A stretch of DNA of 64,000 bases from Oxalobacter vibrioformis (GCF_027118995.1 NZ_CP098242.1:1426001-1490000), one strand, 5' to 3'. Shown: positions 1-9,984, counted from the stretch's first letter. Numbers and translations are program-made. Notes: a model not told the origin generated them from the sequence alone.

Positions 1-476
1 TTCCCGGCATGCGTATCCTGCAGTTTGCCTTTGACCATAACCCGGACAACCTGTACCTGCCACATAATTACGAGCCGGACGCGGTTATCTATACCGGCAC
101 CCACGACAACAACACCACGCGCGGCTGGTGGCAGGCGGCCTGTGAAGATGAGCGGGATTATGCCAGGCGTTACCTCAGCATCAGCGGGGAGTGGATTCAC
201 TGGGATCTGATTCGCACGGCGCTGTCTTCCATCGCCCGCTATGCCATTGCCCCCATGCAGGATATACTCGGGCTGGACGCTGCGCACCGCATGAATGAGC
301 CGGGATTGCCGACCGGTTCGTGGGAGTGGCGCTTTACCTGGGACCAGGTTGAAAGCTGGTATGCCACCTACCTGGCTGAAATGACCCGCCTGTATGGTCG
401 TGCGCATGCAGAAAGCCAGTTGGATCTGGAATTGCCCGCGCCAAAAAATACCGGTGCCGTGCTGACGCCATCCTAA
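1..476 (+). CDS. malQ: 4-alpha-glucanotransferase (amylomaltase), C-terminal part
   Basis: Partial gene cut by the window edge; the reading frame runs from base 3 and stops at 474-476. About 157 C-terminal residues remain of a glycoside hydrolase family 77 enzyme, which transfers alpha-1,4-glucan segments in glycogen/maltodextrin metabolism in the cytoplasm. The conserved motif YTGTHDNNTTRGWW is present; it holds the His-Asp pair of the GH77 active site. The end region WEWRF is also typical of the family. The start and N-terminal domains lie outside the window. queA follows 18 bases later on the same strand, probably by chance rather than as a functional unit. Confidence 0.9.
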   Translation, partial: PGMRILQFAFDHNPDNLYLPHNYEPDAVIYTGTHDNNTTRGWWQAACEDERDYARRYLSISGEWIHWDLIRTALSSIARYAIAPMQDILGLDAAHRMNEPGLPTGSWEWRFTWDQVESWYATYLAEMTRLYGRAHAESQLDLELPAPKNTGAVLTPS

Positions 477-494
477 AAGCCGCAGAATATCGCA

Positions 495-1511
495 ATGTAT
501 ACGCTTTCTGATTTTGATTTTGACCTGCCCGCCAACCTGATTGCCCAGATACCGTTATCCGGAAGAAGCGAATCACGCCTTCTGGATGTTGGCGCCTCCC
601 TGGCCGATCGCCGGTTTTCCGATCTTTCCCGCCTGGTTTCACCGGGGGATTTGCTGGTTTTTAACGATACCCGCGTGATAAAGGCGCGCCTTTTCGGCAC
701 AAAACAAACCGGCGGGCAACTCGAGGTATTGATCGAACGGATTGTTGACGGACAGCATGCCATTGCCAAAATCCGCGCCTCCAAATCGCCCAAAGCCGGC
801 AGCAGCATCCGGCTTGCTGATGCATTTGATGTTCTGGTGGGGGAAAGGCAGGGTGAATTTTTCACCCTCTCTTTTCCGGATGACATTATCGGCCTTCTGG
901 AGCAATACGGTCACATGCCGTTGCCACCCTATATTGCGCGTAATGCAGATAAATTTGACGATACGCGCTACCAGACCGTTTACGCGAAAGTACCCGGCGC
1001 CGTTGCCGCACCCACCGCCGGGCTGCATTTTGACCAGCCATTGATTGACCGCCTGCGGGATAACGGCGTGAAAGCCGCTCACGTCACCCTTCACGTCGGC
1101 GCAGGGACTTTTCAGCCCGTACGCACAGAAAACCTTTCGGATCACCAGATGCACGCCGAGCGATATACCATACCGGAGGAAACCGTAACATCCGTACAGA
1201 AAACCCGTGCAGCAGGCGGCAACATTATTGCCGTTGGCACAACCAGCCTGCGGGCGCTGGAAGCCGCGTCCCAAAATGGACAACTCACCGCCGGAAATGG
1301 CGATACCCGTCTTTTTATTACTCCGGGCTACCGTTTCAGGACGGTTGACCGGCTCATCACGAATTTTCACCTCCCAAAATCCACCCTGCTCATGCTGGTT
1401 TCTGCATTTGCCGGATATGACAGGATACGTGAAGCCTATGCGCACGCCATTGCCCAACAATACCGCTTCTTCAGTTATGGCGATGCCATGCTGTTAAACT
1501 GCGCAATGTGA
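495..1511 (+). CDS. queA: S-adenosylmethionine:tRNA ribosyltransferase-isomerase QueA
   Basis: 338 residues, the full length of the family. QueA uses the ribosyl part of SAM to convert preQ1 at tRNA position 34 into epoxyqueuosine. Family hallmarks are visible: the N-terminal [14 protein letters not shown], the [13 protein letters not shown] stretch, AAPTAGLHF, the GAGTFQPV motif and the C-terminal [17 protein letters not shown]. tgt, the preceding enzyme in the queuosine pathway, follows 54 bases downstream, as in many proteobacteria, so the two are probably co-transcribed. Confidence 0.97.
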   Translation: MYTLSDFDFDLPANLIAQIPLSGRSESRLLDVGASLADRRFSDLSRLVSPGDLLVFNDTRVIKARLFGTKQTGGQLEVLIERIVDGQHAIAKIRASKSPKAGSSIRLADAFDVLVGERQGEFFTLSFPDDIIGLLEQYGHMPLPPYIARNADKFDDTRYQTVYAKVPGAVAAPTAGLHFDQPLIDRLRDNGVKAAHVTLHVGAGTFQPVRTENLSDHQMHAERYTIPEETVTSVQKTRAAGGNIIAVGTTSLRALEAASQNGQLTAGNGDTRLFITPGYRFRTVDRLITNFHLPKSTLLMLVSAFAGYDRIREAYAHAIAQQYRFFSYGDAMLLNCAM

Positions 1512-1538
1512 TGCTTTCTGGCAAAATACCGCCTTTGA

Positions 1539-2693
<1,155 letters not shown>

Positions 2694-2694
2694 G

Positions 2695-3087
2695 TTACGC
2701 CTGACCGGCCAGCCATTGCCGTATTTCCCGGGCTTTTTCCGTTACCCCCTCTTCCCGCTCATCCCCCTGCGGTATTTCTGCCATTTTGGCAAGCAAATCC
2801 TCAAGGCACTGAGCCGTTTCAGGCGGACAGTTTTGTATCAGGCAAAGCAGGTTATATTTCCAGATACTGTCACAAGACAGCAAGGCGACTCTCAGGTAAG
2901 GCACAAGAATCCCGTGAAACCGCGGCAAAACCGGAAACAGCGCACGCGCAACGGGCCAGTTCATATCCATCAGCCACTCAAGAAGACCCGCCATAATCCC
3001 TGCCGCCGCCTCAACCTCCAGTGTACTGAGCGCGGGAAGACCAGAGACATCCCCTTTGTTTTTTGGAACCAGTTCGTTGATATCCAT
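2695..3087 (-). CDS. DUF5071 domain protein
   Basis: 130 residues, converging on tgt with one base between the stops. The sequence resembles the DUF5071 family: an N-terminal ELVPKNKGDVSGL (family form DLIPKDKFD), the core LLEWLMDMNWPVARAL and a later WKYNLLCLI. No catalytic motif is visible and the fold is probably all-helical. The family's function is unknown; members are small and scattered, often near variable loci. It interrupts the otherwise conserved tgt-yajC order, so it is probably a later insertion. Family assignment is from memory of the consensus. Confidence 0.7.
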   Translation of the reverse strand: MDINELVPKNKGDVSGLPALSTLEVEAAAGIMAGLLEWLMDMNWPVARALFPVLPRFHGILVPYLRVALLSCDSIWKYNLLCLIQNCPPETAQCLEDLLAKMAEIPQGDEREEGVTEKAREIRQWLAGQA

Positions 3088-3193
3088 CTTCTTTTTCCCG
3101 CCAGTGTCCCAGTTTTAACCACAGGGCACCTGATTTTACACAATAACGCCATCAAAATAGGGGAAAAATGGATGCAAACGCGTCCACGAATGC

Positions 3194-3199
3194 TAGAAT
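3194..3199 (+). promoter_or_regulatory. Possible extended -10 promoter for yajC-secDF
   Basis: TGCTAGAAT at 3191-3199 fits an extended -10 (TGnTAnAAT). It lies 33 bases before the yajC start, and GGAG at 3222-3225 serves as ribosome site. No good -35 is seen. The only gene-free space before the Sec genes is 3088-3232, so a promoter is expected here. Confidence 0.35.
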
Positions 3200-3232
3200 T
3201 TCATGTTTACCAAACAATAATCCGGAGTTGAG

Positions 3233-3559
3233 ATGTTCATTTCCAATGCTTATGCGCAAGCTGCCTCGTCCACATTCAGCATGGACAACATTGGCGGCTT
3301 TTTGCCGATTGTCCTGATGTTTGTCGTGCTGTACTTTCTGATGATCCGTCCCCAGCAGAAAAAGCAGAAAGAACAGCGAGAGATGGTGCAGGCCCTCTCT
3401 GAGGGCGATGAAATTGTGACCTCCGGCGGACTGATGGGTACAGTATCCCAGGTCGCCGAAAACCATATTGCCATGAAGATGGCAAGCGGTGCGGAAGTTT
3501 ATGTGCAAAAAACCGCCGTTGTAGCCCAGTTGCCAAAAGGAACGCTTGAAGCGCTTTGA
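3233..3559 (+). CDS. yajC: Preprotein translocase accessory subunit YajC
   Basis: 108 residues. It is a small inner-membrane protein that associates with SecDF-YidC. One membrane helix (about residues 20-38, FLPIVLMFVVLYFLMIRP) is followed by the family signature RPQQKKQKEQ and a soluble tail with DEIVTSGGLMGTV. Upstream of secD as usual; 61 bases separate the genes. Confidence 0.96.
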   Translation: MFISNAYAQAASSTFSMDNIGGFLPIVLMFVVLYFLMIRPQQKKQKEQREMVQALSEGDEIVTSGGLMGTVSQVAENHIAMKMASGAEVYVQKTAVVAQLPKGTLEAL

Positions 3560-3620
3560 CTGAGTACCCCGCCTGGCCACATGTGTTAGCCCTGCACCTG
3601 ATTATAAAAGCTGAATCACC

Positions 3621-5474
3621 ATGAACCGCTACCCTCTTTGGAAATATCTCATTATTGTTGTCGCTGTATTATTCGGCGCCATCTATACCATTCCCAACTT
3701 CTTTGGTGAATCACCGGCTGTGCAGATCAGCAGCCTCAAATCCACCATCAAGGTTGACACCGGCCTCATGCAGCAGGTTGAGCGTATTTTAAAAAACGAT
3801 GACATCATCACCGACGGCATCTACTATGAAACCAGTGGCGTTCACCAGACGATCCGGGCGCGTTTTACCGATACGGAAACCCAGTTCAAGGCCAAGGAAA
3901 TCCTGGAACGCCGGCTGAATCCCGACCCGGCTGACCCCACCTTCAGTATCGCCTTCAACCTGATTTCAAATACACCGCAATGGCTCCAAAGCATCAAGGC
4001 ACTTCCCATGTACCTGGGGCTTGATCTCAGGGGGGGTGTTCACTTCCTCATGAAAGTGGACATCAAGGCGGCCATCAATTCCCGCATGCAGGGTATCCAG
4101 TCAGCATTGAGAGCCCAGTTGCGGGAAAAAGGCATTCGTTACTCCAACATGACACGGACAGATAACCGGGTTGAAATGCAGTTTGCCGATTCAGAAAGCC
4201 GAAACCGGGCAAAAGACGTGATTTCCAGGCAACTGCAGGAAGTCATGTCAGAAGATCTGGCAGATAACCGCCTGGCGCTCTCCCTGCGTCCGGATATGCT
4301 GAAAGAAACGCAGGAAAACAGCCTCAAGCAGAATATCGCCACCCTTTCCAAACGCGTCAACGAGTTAGGCGTCAATGAACCGGTTATCCAGCGCCAGGGT
4401 GCCGACCGTATCGTGGTACAGCTACCGGGTGTACAGGATGTCTCCCGGGCCAAGGATATTATCGGCAGAACGGCTACACTGGAAGTGCGCATGGTGGATG
4501 AGTCCGTTGTTCGTGGAACCGAGATGACGGTTGCCGTGCCCTTTGGCTCGGAACTCTATACCGTGGGCAATGGCACCCCCACCATTTTGTACAAGGACCC
4601 TGTCATTACCGGCGAATACATCGCCAACGCCGCACCGACCTTTGACCAGTACCAGAATGCTGCTGTCGCTATTGACCTCAATGGCGACGGCGGACGCAAG
4701 ATGCGCCTGGCAACCCGTGGCAAGGTCGGCAAGCTGATGGCCATCGTGCTCTTTGAAAAGGGCAAAGGGGAAGTGCTCACGGTTGCGACTATTCGCGATG
4801 AGCTGGGCTCGAAATTCCAGATCACCGGCATGGAAAGCTCACAGGCAGCAACCGATCTGGCACTGCTTTTACGGGCAGGCTCGCTGGCCGCGCCGATGGA
4901 AATCATCGAAGAGCGCACCATCGGGCCACAACTGGGTGCTGAAAACATTTCAATGGGCTTCAAGTCAACCCTGTACGGTTTCCTGACGGTAGCCGCTTTC
5001 ATGATCGTTTACTACACGCTGTTTGGGTTTTTCAGCGTGTTGTCCATGACCGTCAACGTCCTGATGCTGGTGGCCGTGCTGTCACTGATGCAAATCACGC
5101 TGACGTTGCCGGGTATTGCCGCGCTGGCGCTGACACTGGGTATGGCAATCGACTCAAACGTCCTGATCAATGAACGGATACGGGAGGAACTGCGGGCCGG
5201 TCTGTCGCCACAAATGGCGATTGCCAAAGGCTTTTCCCATGCCTGGGCCACGATCCTGGATTCAAACGTCACCTCACTGATTGCCGGCCTGGCGCTTCTG
5301 ATGCTGGGCTCCGGCCCGATCAGGGGATTTGCCGTTGTTCACGTGCTGGGTATTGTGACATCGATCTTCTCATCCGTATTTGTGATGCGCGGACTGGTCA
5401 ACCTGTGGTACGGACACCGCAAGCGGATCGATTCGCTTGCGATCGGCCAGGTATGGAAGCCGGATGAAAACTGA
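3621..5474 (+). CDS. secD: Protein translocase subunit SecD
   Basis: 617 residues, the long proteobacterial form. SecD uses the proton gradient to help pull proteins through SecYEG and release them at the periplasmic side. One N-terminal membrane helix (about 8-27) leads into a large periplasmic part with the DLRGGVHFLM motif (about residue 136). The SecD/SecF-type membrane block lies in the last 170 residues, including GIAALALTLGMAIDSNVLINERIREE, the conserved helix 4 region. secF follows after 51 bases. Confidence 0.97.
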   Translation: MNRYPLWKYLIIVVAVLFGAIYTIPNFFGESPAVQISSLKSTIKVDTGLMQQVERILKNDDIITDGIYYETSGVHQTIRARFTDTETQFKAKEILERRLNPDPADPTFSIAFNLISNTPQWLQSIKALPMYLGLDLRGGVHFLMKVDIKAAINSRMQGIQSALRAQLREKGIRYSNMTRTDNRVEMQFADSESRNRAKDVISRQLQEVMSEDLADNRLALSLRPDMLKETQENSLKQNIATLSKRVNELGVNEPVIQRQGADRIVVQLPGVQDVSRAKDIIGRTATLEVRMVDESVVRGTEMTVAVPFGSELYTVGNGTPTILYKDPVITGEYIANAAPTFDQYQNAAVAIDLNGDGGRKMRLATRGKVGKLMAIVLFEKGKGEVLTVATIRDELGSKFQITGMESSQAATDLALLLRAGSLAAPMEIIEERTIGPQLGAENISMGFKSTLYGFLTVAAFMIVYYTLFGFFSVLSMTVNVLMLVAVLSLMQITLTLPGIAALALTLGMAIDSNVLINERIREELRAGLSPQMAIAKGFSHAWATILDSNVTSLIAGLALLMLGSGPIRGFAVVHVLGIVTSIFSSVFVMRGLVNLWYGHRKRIDSLAIGQVWKPDEN

Positions 5475-5525
5475 TCATTGATCGTGCCTGATTTTTTTGT
5501 TACTGACTAGATTACGGAATCCACC

Positions 5526-6467
5526 ATGGAATTTTTCCGAATAAAAAAAGATATTCCTTTCATGCGCCATGCGCTGATTTTCAATATCGTTTCTTTTGCG
5601 ACATTTATCGCCGCCGTTTTCTTTCTTTGCTACAAGGGACTCCATCTGTCCAATGAATTCACCGGCGGTACGGCAATCGAGGTGAGCTATGCACAGGCGG
5701 CTGATCTGCAGGACATTCGTAAAACGGTGGCAGGGCTCGACATTGGTGACGACTTTCAGGTCCAGAACTTTGGCCGGGCACAGGATGTCATCATCAATCT
5801 GCCATTGAAAAAAGACATTACTTCAGCCGAACTGAGCGAAAAACTTTTTTCCGCACTCAAGGAAAAAAATCCGGCCGTCGAACTCAAACGGGTTGAGTTT
5901 GTCGGCCCCCAGATTGGTGATGAACTCACCCATGATGGCCTGATGGCACTGGGACTTGTGGTCTTTGGCATCATTATTTATCTTGGTTTCCGCTTTGAAT
6001 GGAAATATGGTGTTGCCGCTGTACTGGCCAACCTGCATGACGTCATTATCATTCTGGGTTTCTTTGCCTTCTTCCAGTGGGAGTTTTCGCTTTCCGTTTT
6101 AGCCGCCGTCCTGGCGGTACTGGGGTATTCGGTTAACGAATCCGTCATTATCTTTGACCGCGTACGCGAAAACTTCCGGACCATGCGTGGTGCAAGCGTG
6201 ACTGAAGTGATCAACAATGCGATCACCCGGACCATTTCCCGCACGATGATCACCCATGGCAGTACGGAAGCCATGGTGCTTGCCATGCTGTTTTTTGGCG
6301 GCCCGACCCTGCACAACTTCGCCATCGCGCTGACCATTGGTATTGTGTTCAGTATCTACTCTTCCGTTTTCGTTGCCGCCGCCATTGCGATGCGTCTGGG
6401 CATTAAACGGGAGGATCTGATCAAACCGGTCAAGGAAAAAAGCAACAATGATGGTGCCGTCGTCTGA
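5526..6467 (+). CDS. secF: Protein translocase subunit SecF
   Basis: 313 residues, partner of SecD in the RND-like SecDF complex. Visible are the first membrane helix (about 18-38), the motif NEFTGGTAIEV in the periplasmic part and the C-terminal membrane block with VLGYSVNESVIIFDRVREN, the counterpart of the SecD helix 4 region. The stop codon lies inside a hairpin (6453-6480), which may protect or end the transcript. Confidence 0.97.
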   Translation: MEFFRIKKDIPFMRHALIFNIVSFATFIAAVFFLCYKGLHLSNEFTGGTAIEVSYAQAADLQDIRKTVAGLDIGDDFQVQNFGRAQDVIINLPLKKDITSAELSEKLFSALKEKNPAVELKRVEFVGPQIGDELTHDGLMALGLVVFGIIIYLGFRFEWKYGVAAVLANLHDVIIILGFFAFFQWEFSLSVLAAVLAVLGYSVNESVIIFDRVRENFRTMRGASVTEVINNAITRTISRTMITHGSTEAMVLAMLFFGGPTLHNFAIALTIGIVFSIYSSVFVAAAIAMRLGIKREDLIKPVKEKSNNDGAVV

Positions 6468-6480
6468 GAAAGACGGCACC
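6453..6480 (+). terminator. Hairpin at the end of secF
   Basis: A 9-bp perfect stem (GGTGCCGTC at 6453-6461, GACGGCACC at 6472-6480) has a 10-base loop containing the secF stop. There is no clear T run after it, so it may be a weak terminator or a 3'-end protecting hairpin. Confidence 0.4.
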
Positions 6481-6529
6481 CGTCGGGATTTCCCCCTGTA
6501 ATTAACACTCGTTTTATTCGGAGACAGCC

Positions 6530-7783
6530 ATGTATCAGCATATTCAGGTTCCGGCAAAAGGTGAAAAAATCACGGTGAATGCCGATTTTTCACTCAATGT
6601 GCCTGATAACCCGATCATTCCCTTTATTGAAGGCGACGGCATCGGCATCGATGTCACCCCCGTAATGCGCAAAGTGATTGATGCGGCCATTGCCAAAGCC
6701 TATGGCGGCAAGCGCAAAATTGAATGGATGGAAGTCTATGCCGGTGAAAAGTCCCTCAAGGTATATGGTGACAATGTCTGGCTGTCTGATGAAACCATGC
6801 AGGCGCTGAAAGAATACGTCATTTCCATCAAGGGACCGCTGACCACGCCCATCGGCGGCGGCATACGCTCACTGAACGTCACCATGCGCCAGCAGCTTGA
6901 TCTTTATGTCTGCCTGCGCCCGGTTCGTTATTTTGATGGCGTTCCCTCTCCCTTGCGTGAGCCGGAAAAAACCAACATGGTGATTTTCCGCGAAAATACG
7001 GAAGACATTTATGCCGGCATTGAATGGCCGGAAGGCTCTGCAGAAGCCAACAAGGTCATCGACTTCCTCGTTAAGGAAATGGGTGTCAGCCAGATTCGTT
7101 TCCCCTCCACTTCGGGGATCGGTATCAAGCCGGTGTCCAAGGAAGGAACGGAACGGCTGGTCCGAAAAGCCATCCAGTACGCCGTCGACAATGATCTGCC
7201 CTCTGTCACCCTTGTGCACAAGGGCAATATCATGAAATTTACAGAAGGCAGTTTCCGTGACTGGGGCTACGCACTGGCTCAAAAAGAATTTGGCGCCAAA
7301 GTGATTGGCAAAGGCCCGTGGAGTTCCGTTAAAAACCCGAAGACCGGTAAAGAGATCGTTATCAAGGATGTGCTTGCCGATGCCTTCCTGCAGGAAATCC
7401 TGTTGCGCCCGGATGAATTCAGCGTACTGGCAACGCTCAACCTGAATGGCGACTATATCTCGGACGCTCTGGCTGCGCAGGTTGGCGGTATCGGCATTGC
7501 GCCTGGCGCCAATATTTCCGACACGGTTGCCATCTTTGAGGCAACGCACGGCACCGCCCCTTCGCTTGCCGGGCAAAACAATGTCAACCCCGGCTCACTG
7601 ATCCTGTCGGCAGAAATGATGCTGCGCCATATGGGCTGGGAAGAAGCCGCTGACATTGTGATCGATGCCATGCAGAAAGCTATCACATCAAAGCATGTGA
7701 CCAGTGACTTTGCCCGCCTGATGAATGACGCCGATGAAGTTTCCACTTCCGAATTTGGCGACATCATGATCGCAAATATGTAA
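6530..7783 (+). CDS. icd: Isocitrate dehydrogenase with atypical cofactor-site residues
   Basis: 417 residues, closely similar to the E. coli homodimeric enzyme that makes 2-oxoglutarate from isocitrate in the TCA cycle. The substrate loop GGGIRSLNV keeps the serine that is regulated by phosphorylation in E. coli (Ser113), and [15 protein letters not shown] is also conserved. In the E. coli enzyme Lys344, Tyr345, Val351, Tyr391 and Arg395 hold the NADP 2'-phosphate. Here the equivalents are Ser345, Leu346, Val352, Ser392 and Arg396, so three of five are changed. Cofactor preference is therefore uncertain, NADP or NAD. A FAH-family hydrolase follows 32 bases downstream. Confidence 0.95.
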   Translation: MYQHIQVPAKGEKITVNADFSLNVPDNPIIPFIEGDGIGIDVTPVMRKVIDAAIAKAYGGKRKIEWMEVYAGEKSLKVYGDNVWLSDETMQALKEYVISIKGPLTTPIGGGIRSLNVTMRQQLDLYVCLRPVRYFDGVPSPLREPEKTNMVIFRENTEDIYAGIEWPEGSAEANKVIDFLVKEMGVSQIRFPSTSGIGIKPVSKEGTERLVRKAIQYAVDNDLPSVTLVHKGNIMKFTEGSFRDWGYALAQKEFGAKVIGKGPWSSVKNPKTGKEIVIKDVLADAFLQEILLRPDEFSVLATLNLNGDYISDALAAQVGGIGIAPGANISDTVAIFEATHGTAPSLAGQNNVNPGSLILSAEMMLRHMGWEEAADIVIDAMQKAITSKHVTSDFARLMNDADEVSTSEFGDIMIANM

Positions 7784-7815
7784 TCCAGCAAAAACACTCA
7801 ACCAAGGAGATAAAA

Positions 7816-8586
7816 ATGAAATCATGGGTACGTTATGAACAGGGATCGGAAATCGGCTTTGGCCTGATGGATGGCGATGATATTGCCGTGTATACCGGTA
7901 ATATGTTTGATAACCCGACGGCGGCGGGCAAAACCGTCAAACGCGCGGACGTCAAACTGCTGACTCCTTGTGTTCCCACCAAAATGATCCTGTTGTGGAA
8001 CAATTTCAATGCCCTGGCAGCACGGCTGGGCGTACCCACTCCCACAGAACCGCTTTATCTCCTGAAGCCGGGCACCGCATTCATTGCGGATGGTGAAGCT
8101 GTCAAAAAACCGAAATCCTACGACGGCAAAGTGGTCTATGAGGGCGAGTTGGCAATTGTGATCGGCAAGCGCTGCAAGGAAGTCTCCGAAGACCAGGCAA
8201 AAGACTATATCTTTGGCTATACCTGCAGCAATGATGTGACCGCTGGTGAAATCATCCAGAAAGACCCGACCTTTGCACAATGGACGCGTGCAAAAGGTTT
8301 TGATACTTTCGGCTCATTCGGTCCGGGCATCGTCACCGACGTAGACCCGTCCAAACTTGTCATCAAAACCATCCTGAACGGCGATGAGCGTCAGAATTAC
8401 CCTATCAGTGATATGGTCTTTTCCCCGCAGAAGCTGGTCAGCATGATTTCACATGACATGACACTGGAGCCGGGCGACATTATTTCCTGTGGCACCTCTG
8501 TCGGCGTTGGTTCCATGCGCCCCGGCAGCACCGTGGAAGTCATCATTGACGGCATAGGGCACCTGGTAAACCGCTACGAAGAATAA
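7816..8586 (+). CDS. Fumarylacetoacetate hydrolase-family protein
   Basis: 256 residues with the FAH C-terminal fold. Members hydrolyse C-C bonds, decarboxylate oxaloacetate or act in aromatic meta-cleavage pathways. The metal-binding acids are recognisable in VYEGELAIVIGK (about residue 115) and GYTCSNDVTA (about residue 138), with GDIISCGTSVGVGSMRPG near the end. A good ribosome site (AAGGAG, 7803-7808) precedes the ATG. It sits right behind icd and before a strong terminator, so the two may form one transcript. That would fit oxaloacetate or oxoacid metabolism, but the substrate cannot be read from the sequence. Confidence 0.88.
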   Translation: MKSWVRYEQGSEIGFGLMDGDDIAVYTGNMFDNPTAAGKTVKRADVKLLTPCVPTKMILLWNNFNALAARLGVPTPTEPLYLLKPGTAFIADGEAVKKPKSYDGKVVYEGELAIVIGKRCKEVSEDQAKDYIFGYTCSNDVTAGEIIQKDPTFAQWTRAKGFDTFGSFGPGIVTDVDPSKLVIKTILNGDERQNYPISDMVFSPQKLVSMISHDMTLEPGDIISCGTSVGVGSMRPGSTVEVIIDGIGHLVNRYEE

Positions 8587-8606
8587 GCCACAGCCCCACT
8601 CCACTA

Positions 8607-8636
8607 AAAACCCGGTTCTTATAACCGGGTTTTTTA
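8607..8636 (+). terminator. Rho-independent terminator after the FAH gene
   Basis: Stem AACCCGGTT (8609-8617) and AACCGGGTT (8623-8631) with a 5-base loop, followed by a T run to 8635. This is a classic intrinsic terminator 22 bases after the FAH stop. Confidence 0.9.
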
Positions 8637-8653
8637 TATGACGAAAAAACAGC

Positions 8654-8659
8654 GCTAGG
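8654..8659 (+). repeat. Left target-site copy of the IS481-type element
   Basis: GCTAGG just outside the left inverted repeat. It matches the NCTAGN target known for Bordetella IS481 and pairs with GCTAGC at 9683-9688; the last base differs. Confidence 0.65.
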
Positions 8660-8684
8660 TGTAAAGTCTCAATAGGTTGTTCAC
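8660..8684 (+). repeat. IS481-type left inverted repeat
   Basis: 25 bases beginning TGTAAAGTCTCAATAGGTTG; 19 of 25 positions match the right repeat at 9658-9682 in inverted orientation. Confidence 0.8.
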
Positions 8685-8742
8685 CTTTCGAATCCCCGTT
8701 AAGCTGGAGTTACGACACTCAGCAAACAGGAAAGGAAGAAAG

Positions 8743-9687
8743 GTGAACATCCATAAGAATGCCAAACTTACACCCAAAGGTCGAGAAGAAATGGTCAAAC
8801 GGATGCAGACCCAACCGGCATCCATTGTGGCAGCCGGATTTGGCGTCAGCGTCAGAACCGCCAGGAAATGGTACCAGCGCTACAGGCAGGGAGGCCTGTC
8901 CGCCCTGAAAGACGCCTCATCCCGTCCTTTACGCTGTCGTAGCAAGCTTCGGTTACAGGACATTCAGCGGATTCTCGCCTTGCGTCAAAAGCGTCTGACA
9001 GGAGATATGATTTCACACCGCCTCGGTCTATGCAGAAGCAGCGTATTTCGAGTCCTGAAGCGTCAGGGCTTGTCGCGGCTTCATGCATTAACCCCCAAAG
9101 AGCCGGTTGTCCGTTATCAGTGGGACAGGCCCGGCCAGATGCTTCATATCGACATCAAGAAGCTGGGCAGGATTGATGGCGTTGGACACCGCATCCTGGG
9201 CAGGCAGGCTGCCAAGCCGCGCCATGCAGGTTGGGAGTATCTGCATGTTTGTGTGGACAATGCCTCGCGCATGGCTTTTACAGCCATCTTGCCCAATGAG
9301 AAAAAGGAATCTGCTGTTTTATTCTTACGTCAGGCCATCGCTTATTACCAGCGTCCTGGCATCCGGGTAGAGCGGGTTCTGACTGACAATGGTGCCTGCT
9401 ATCAATCTTTTGCCTGGCGTGATGCCTGCGCTGAACTTGGTATCAAGCACAGGCGAACCAGACCTTATAGGCCGCAGACCAATGGAAAGGCAGAGCGCTT
9501 TATCCGCACTGCCATGAATGAATGGGCGTATGCCAGGGTGTATACTCATTCTCATGAGAGAACGGCTGCCCTGGCTTTGTGGATCAACTGGTATAACAGC
9601 ATCCGATCTCTCTCAGCTCTCGGAAGAATCTCTCCAGCTAAATGGCTATCCGTAAATGGGAATAACGTATTGGAACTTAACAGCTAG
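8743..9687 (+). CDS. IS481-family transposase
   Basis: 314 residues from a GTG start preceded by AGGAAAGGAAGAAAG. The open frame extends upstream, but this start begins the family-like MNIHKNAKLTPKGRE. An N-terminal helix-turn-helix region (about 1-70, with ASIVAAGFGVSVRTARKWYQ) leads to a DDE integrase core. Its acids are in LHIDIKKLG, the VLTDNGACY motif, and NGKAERFIRTAMNEW. The final codons run off the element: the right repeat ends at 9682 and the TAG stop (9685-9687) lies in the flanking CTAG target sequence. Confidence 0.93.
   Translation: MNIHKNAKLTPKGREEMVKRMQTQPASIVAAGFGVSVRTARKWYQRYRQGGLSALKDASSRPLRCRSKLRLQDIQRILALRQKRLTGDMISHRLGLCRSSVFRVLKRQGLSRLHALTPKEPVVRYQWDRPGQMLHIDIKKLGRIDGVGHRILGRQAAKPRHAGWEYLHVCVDNASRMAFTAILPNEKKESAVLFLRQAIAYYQRPGIRVERVLTDNGACYQSFAWRDACAELGIKHRRTRPYRPQTNGKAERFIRTAMNEWAYARVYTHSHERTAALALWINWYNSIRSLSALGRISPAKWLSVNGNNVLELNS
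9658..9682 (-). repeat. IS481-type right inverted repeat
   Basis: Read on the minus strand it begins TGTTAAGTTCCAATACGTTA. It overlaps the last codons of the transposase. Confidence 0.8.
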
Positions 9688-9688
9688 C
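9683..9688 (+). repeat. Right target-site copy of the IS481-type element
   Basis: GCTAGC directly after the right inverted repeat; five of six bases equal the left copy. It supplies the transposase stop codon. Confidence 0.65.
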
Positions 9689-9857
9689 CAGTGACACAGA
9701 AGCCTATCTTTCGCAGACGCTGATCGGAACGCACTGGGTCAATCTTGCCAAGGTCTATGCCTACCGGGGAAAGCCGTTCATGATGTCAAACGCTGTGGAC
9801 ATGCTGGACAAATTCTTTGATATCTGCCAAAGCCCAGCTGTTTTCTTTTCCCGTTGA
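9684..9857 (+). pseudogene. Remnant reading frame next to the IS element
   Basis: An open frame with no start, of 57 residues, reads ...SDTEAYLSQTLIGTHWVN, then KVYAYRGKPFMMSNAVDMLD, and stops at 9855-9857. The last eight or so residues come from DNA that on the other strand belongs to the integrase fragment, so the original 3' end is lost. If the IS and one target copy are removed, the frame continues leftward without a stop through 8625-8658 (LYDEKTALA...), indicating that the IS landed in it. The left part is also cut short, at the FAH terminator. I do not recognise the family. Confidence 0.5.
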
Positions 9858-9984
9858 CATATGTGACAGAGCGCCAGTATTTTTTCCCATCCTTCTGCAC
9901 AAGGAGAAATAATCCATCGCCATCGAAATGATGTCCGGGTTGTGCCGCATCACAGAATTTTGTATTTAGCTTGTTTGTTGCCAT
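9778..9984 (-). pseudogene. P4-type integrase, N-terminal fragment
   Basis: 68 residues from an ATG at 9984. The first 50 or so resemble the N-terminal arm-binding domain (DUF4102) of P4-like tyrosine integrases: KLNTKFCDAAQPGHHFDGDG, LFLLVQKDGKKYWR and NGKRKQLGFGRY. After about 9830 the similarity ends and unrelated codons run to the stop; the core-binding and catalytic domains are absent. It lies 158 bases past the 3' end of a tRNA-Thr gene, on the same strand, the usual place for an integrase of an element inserted into a tRNA. It is therefore the left-over of a deleted genomic island or prophage. Confidence 0.75.

Larger units (their letters stand above)
8660..9682 (+). mobile_element. 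IS481-family insertion sequence
   Basis: About 1.02 kb. The left end is TGTAAAGTCTCAATAGG... (8660-8684). The right end (9658-9682) read on the minus strand is TGTTAAGTTCCAATACG.... The 25-base ends match at 19 positions. It encodes one intact DDE transposase filling almost the whole element. The flanks carry a CTAG-centred direct repeat, as expected for this family. No passenger genes. The transposase is unbroken, so the copy may be active or recent. Confidence 0.88.
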
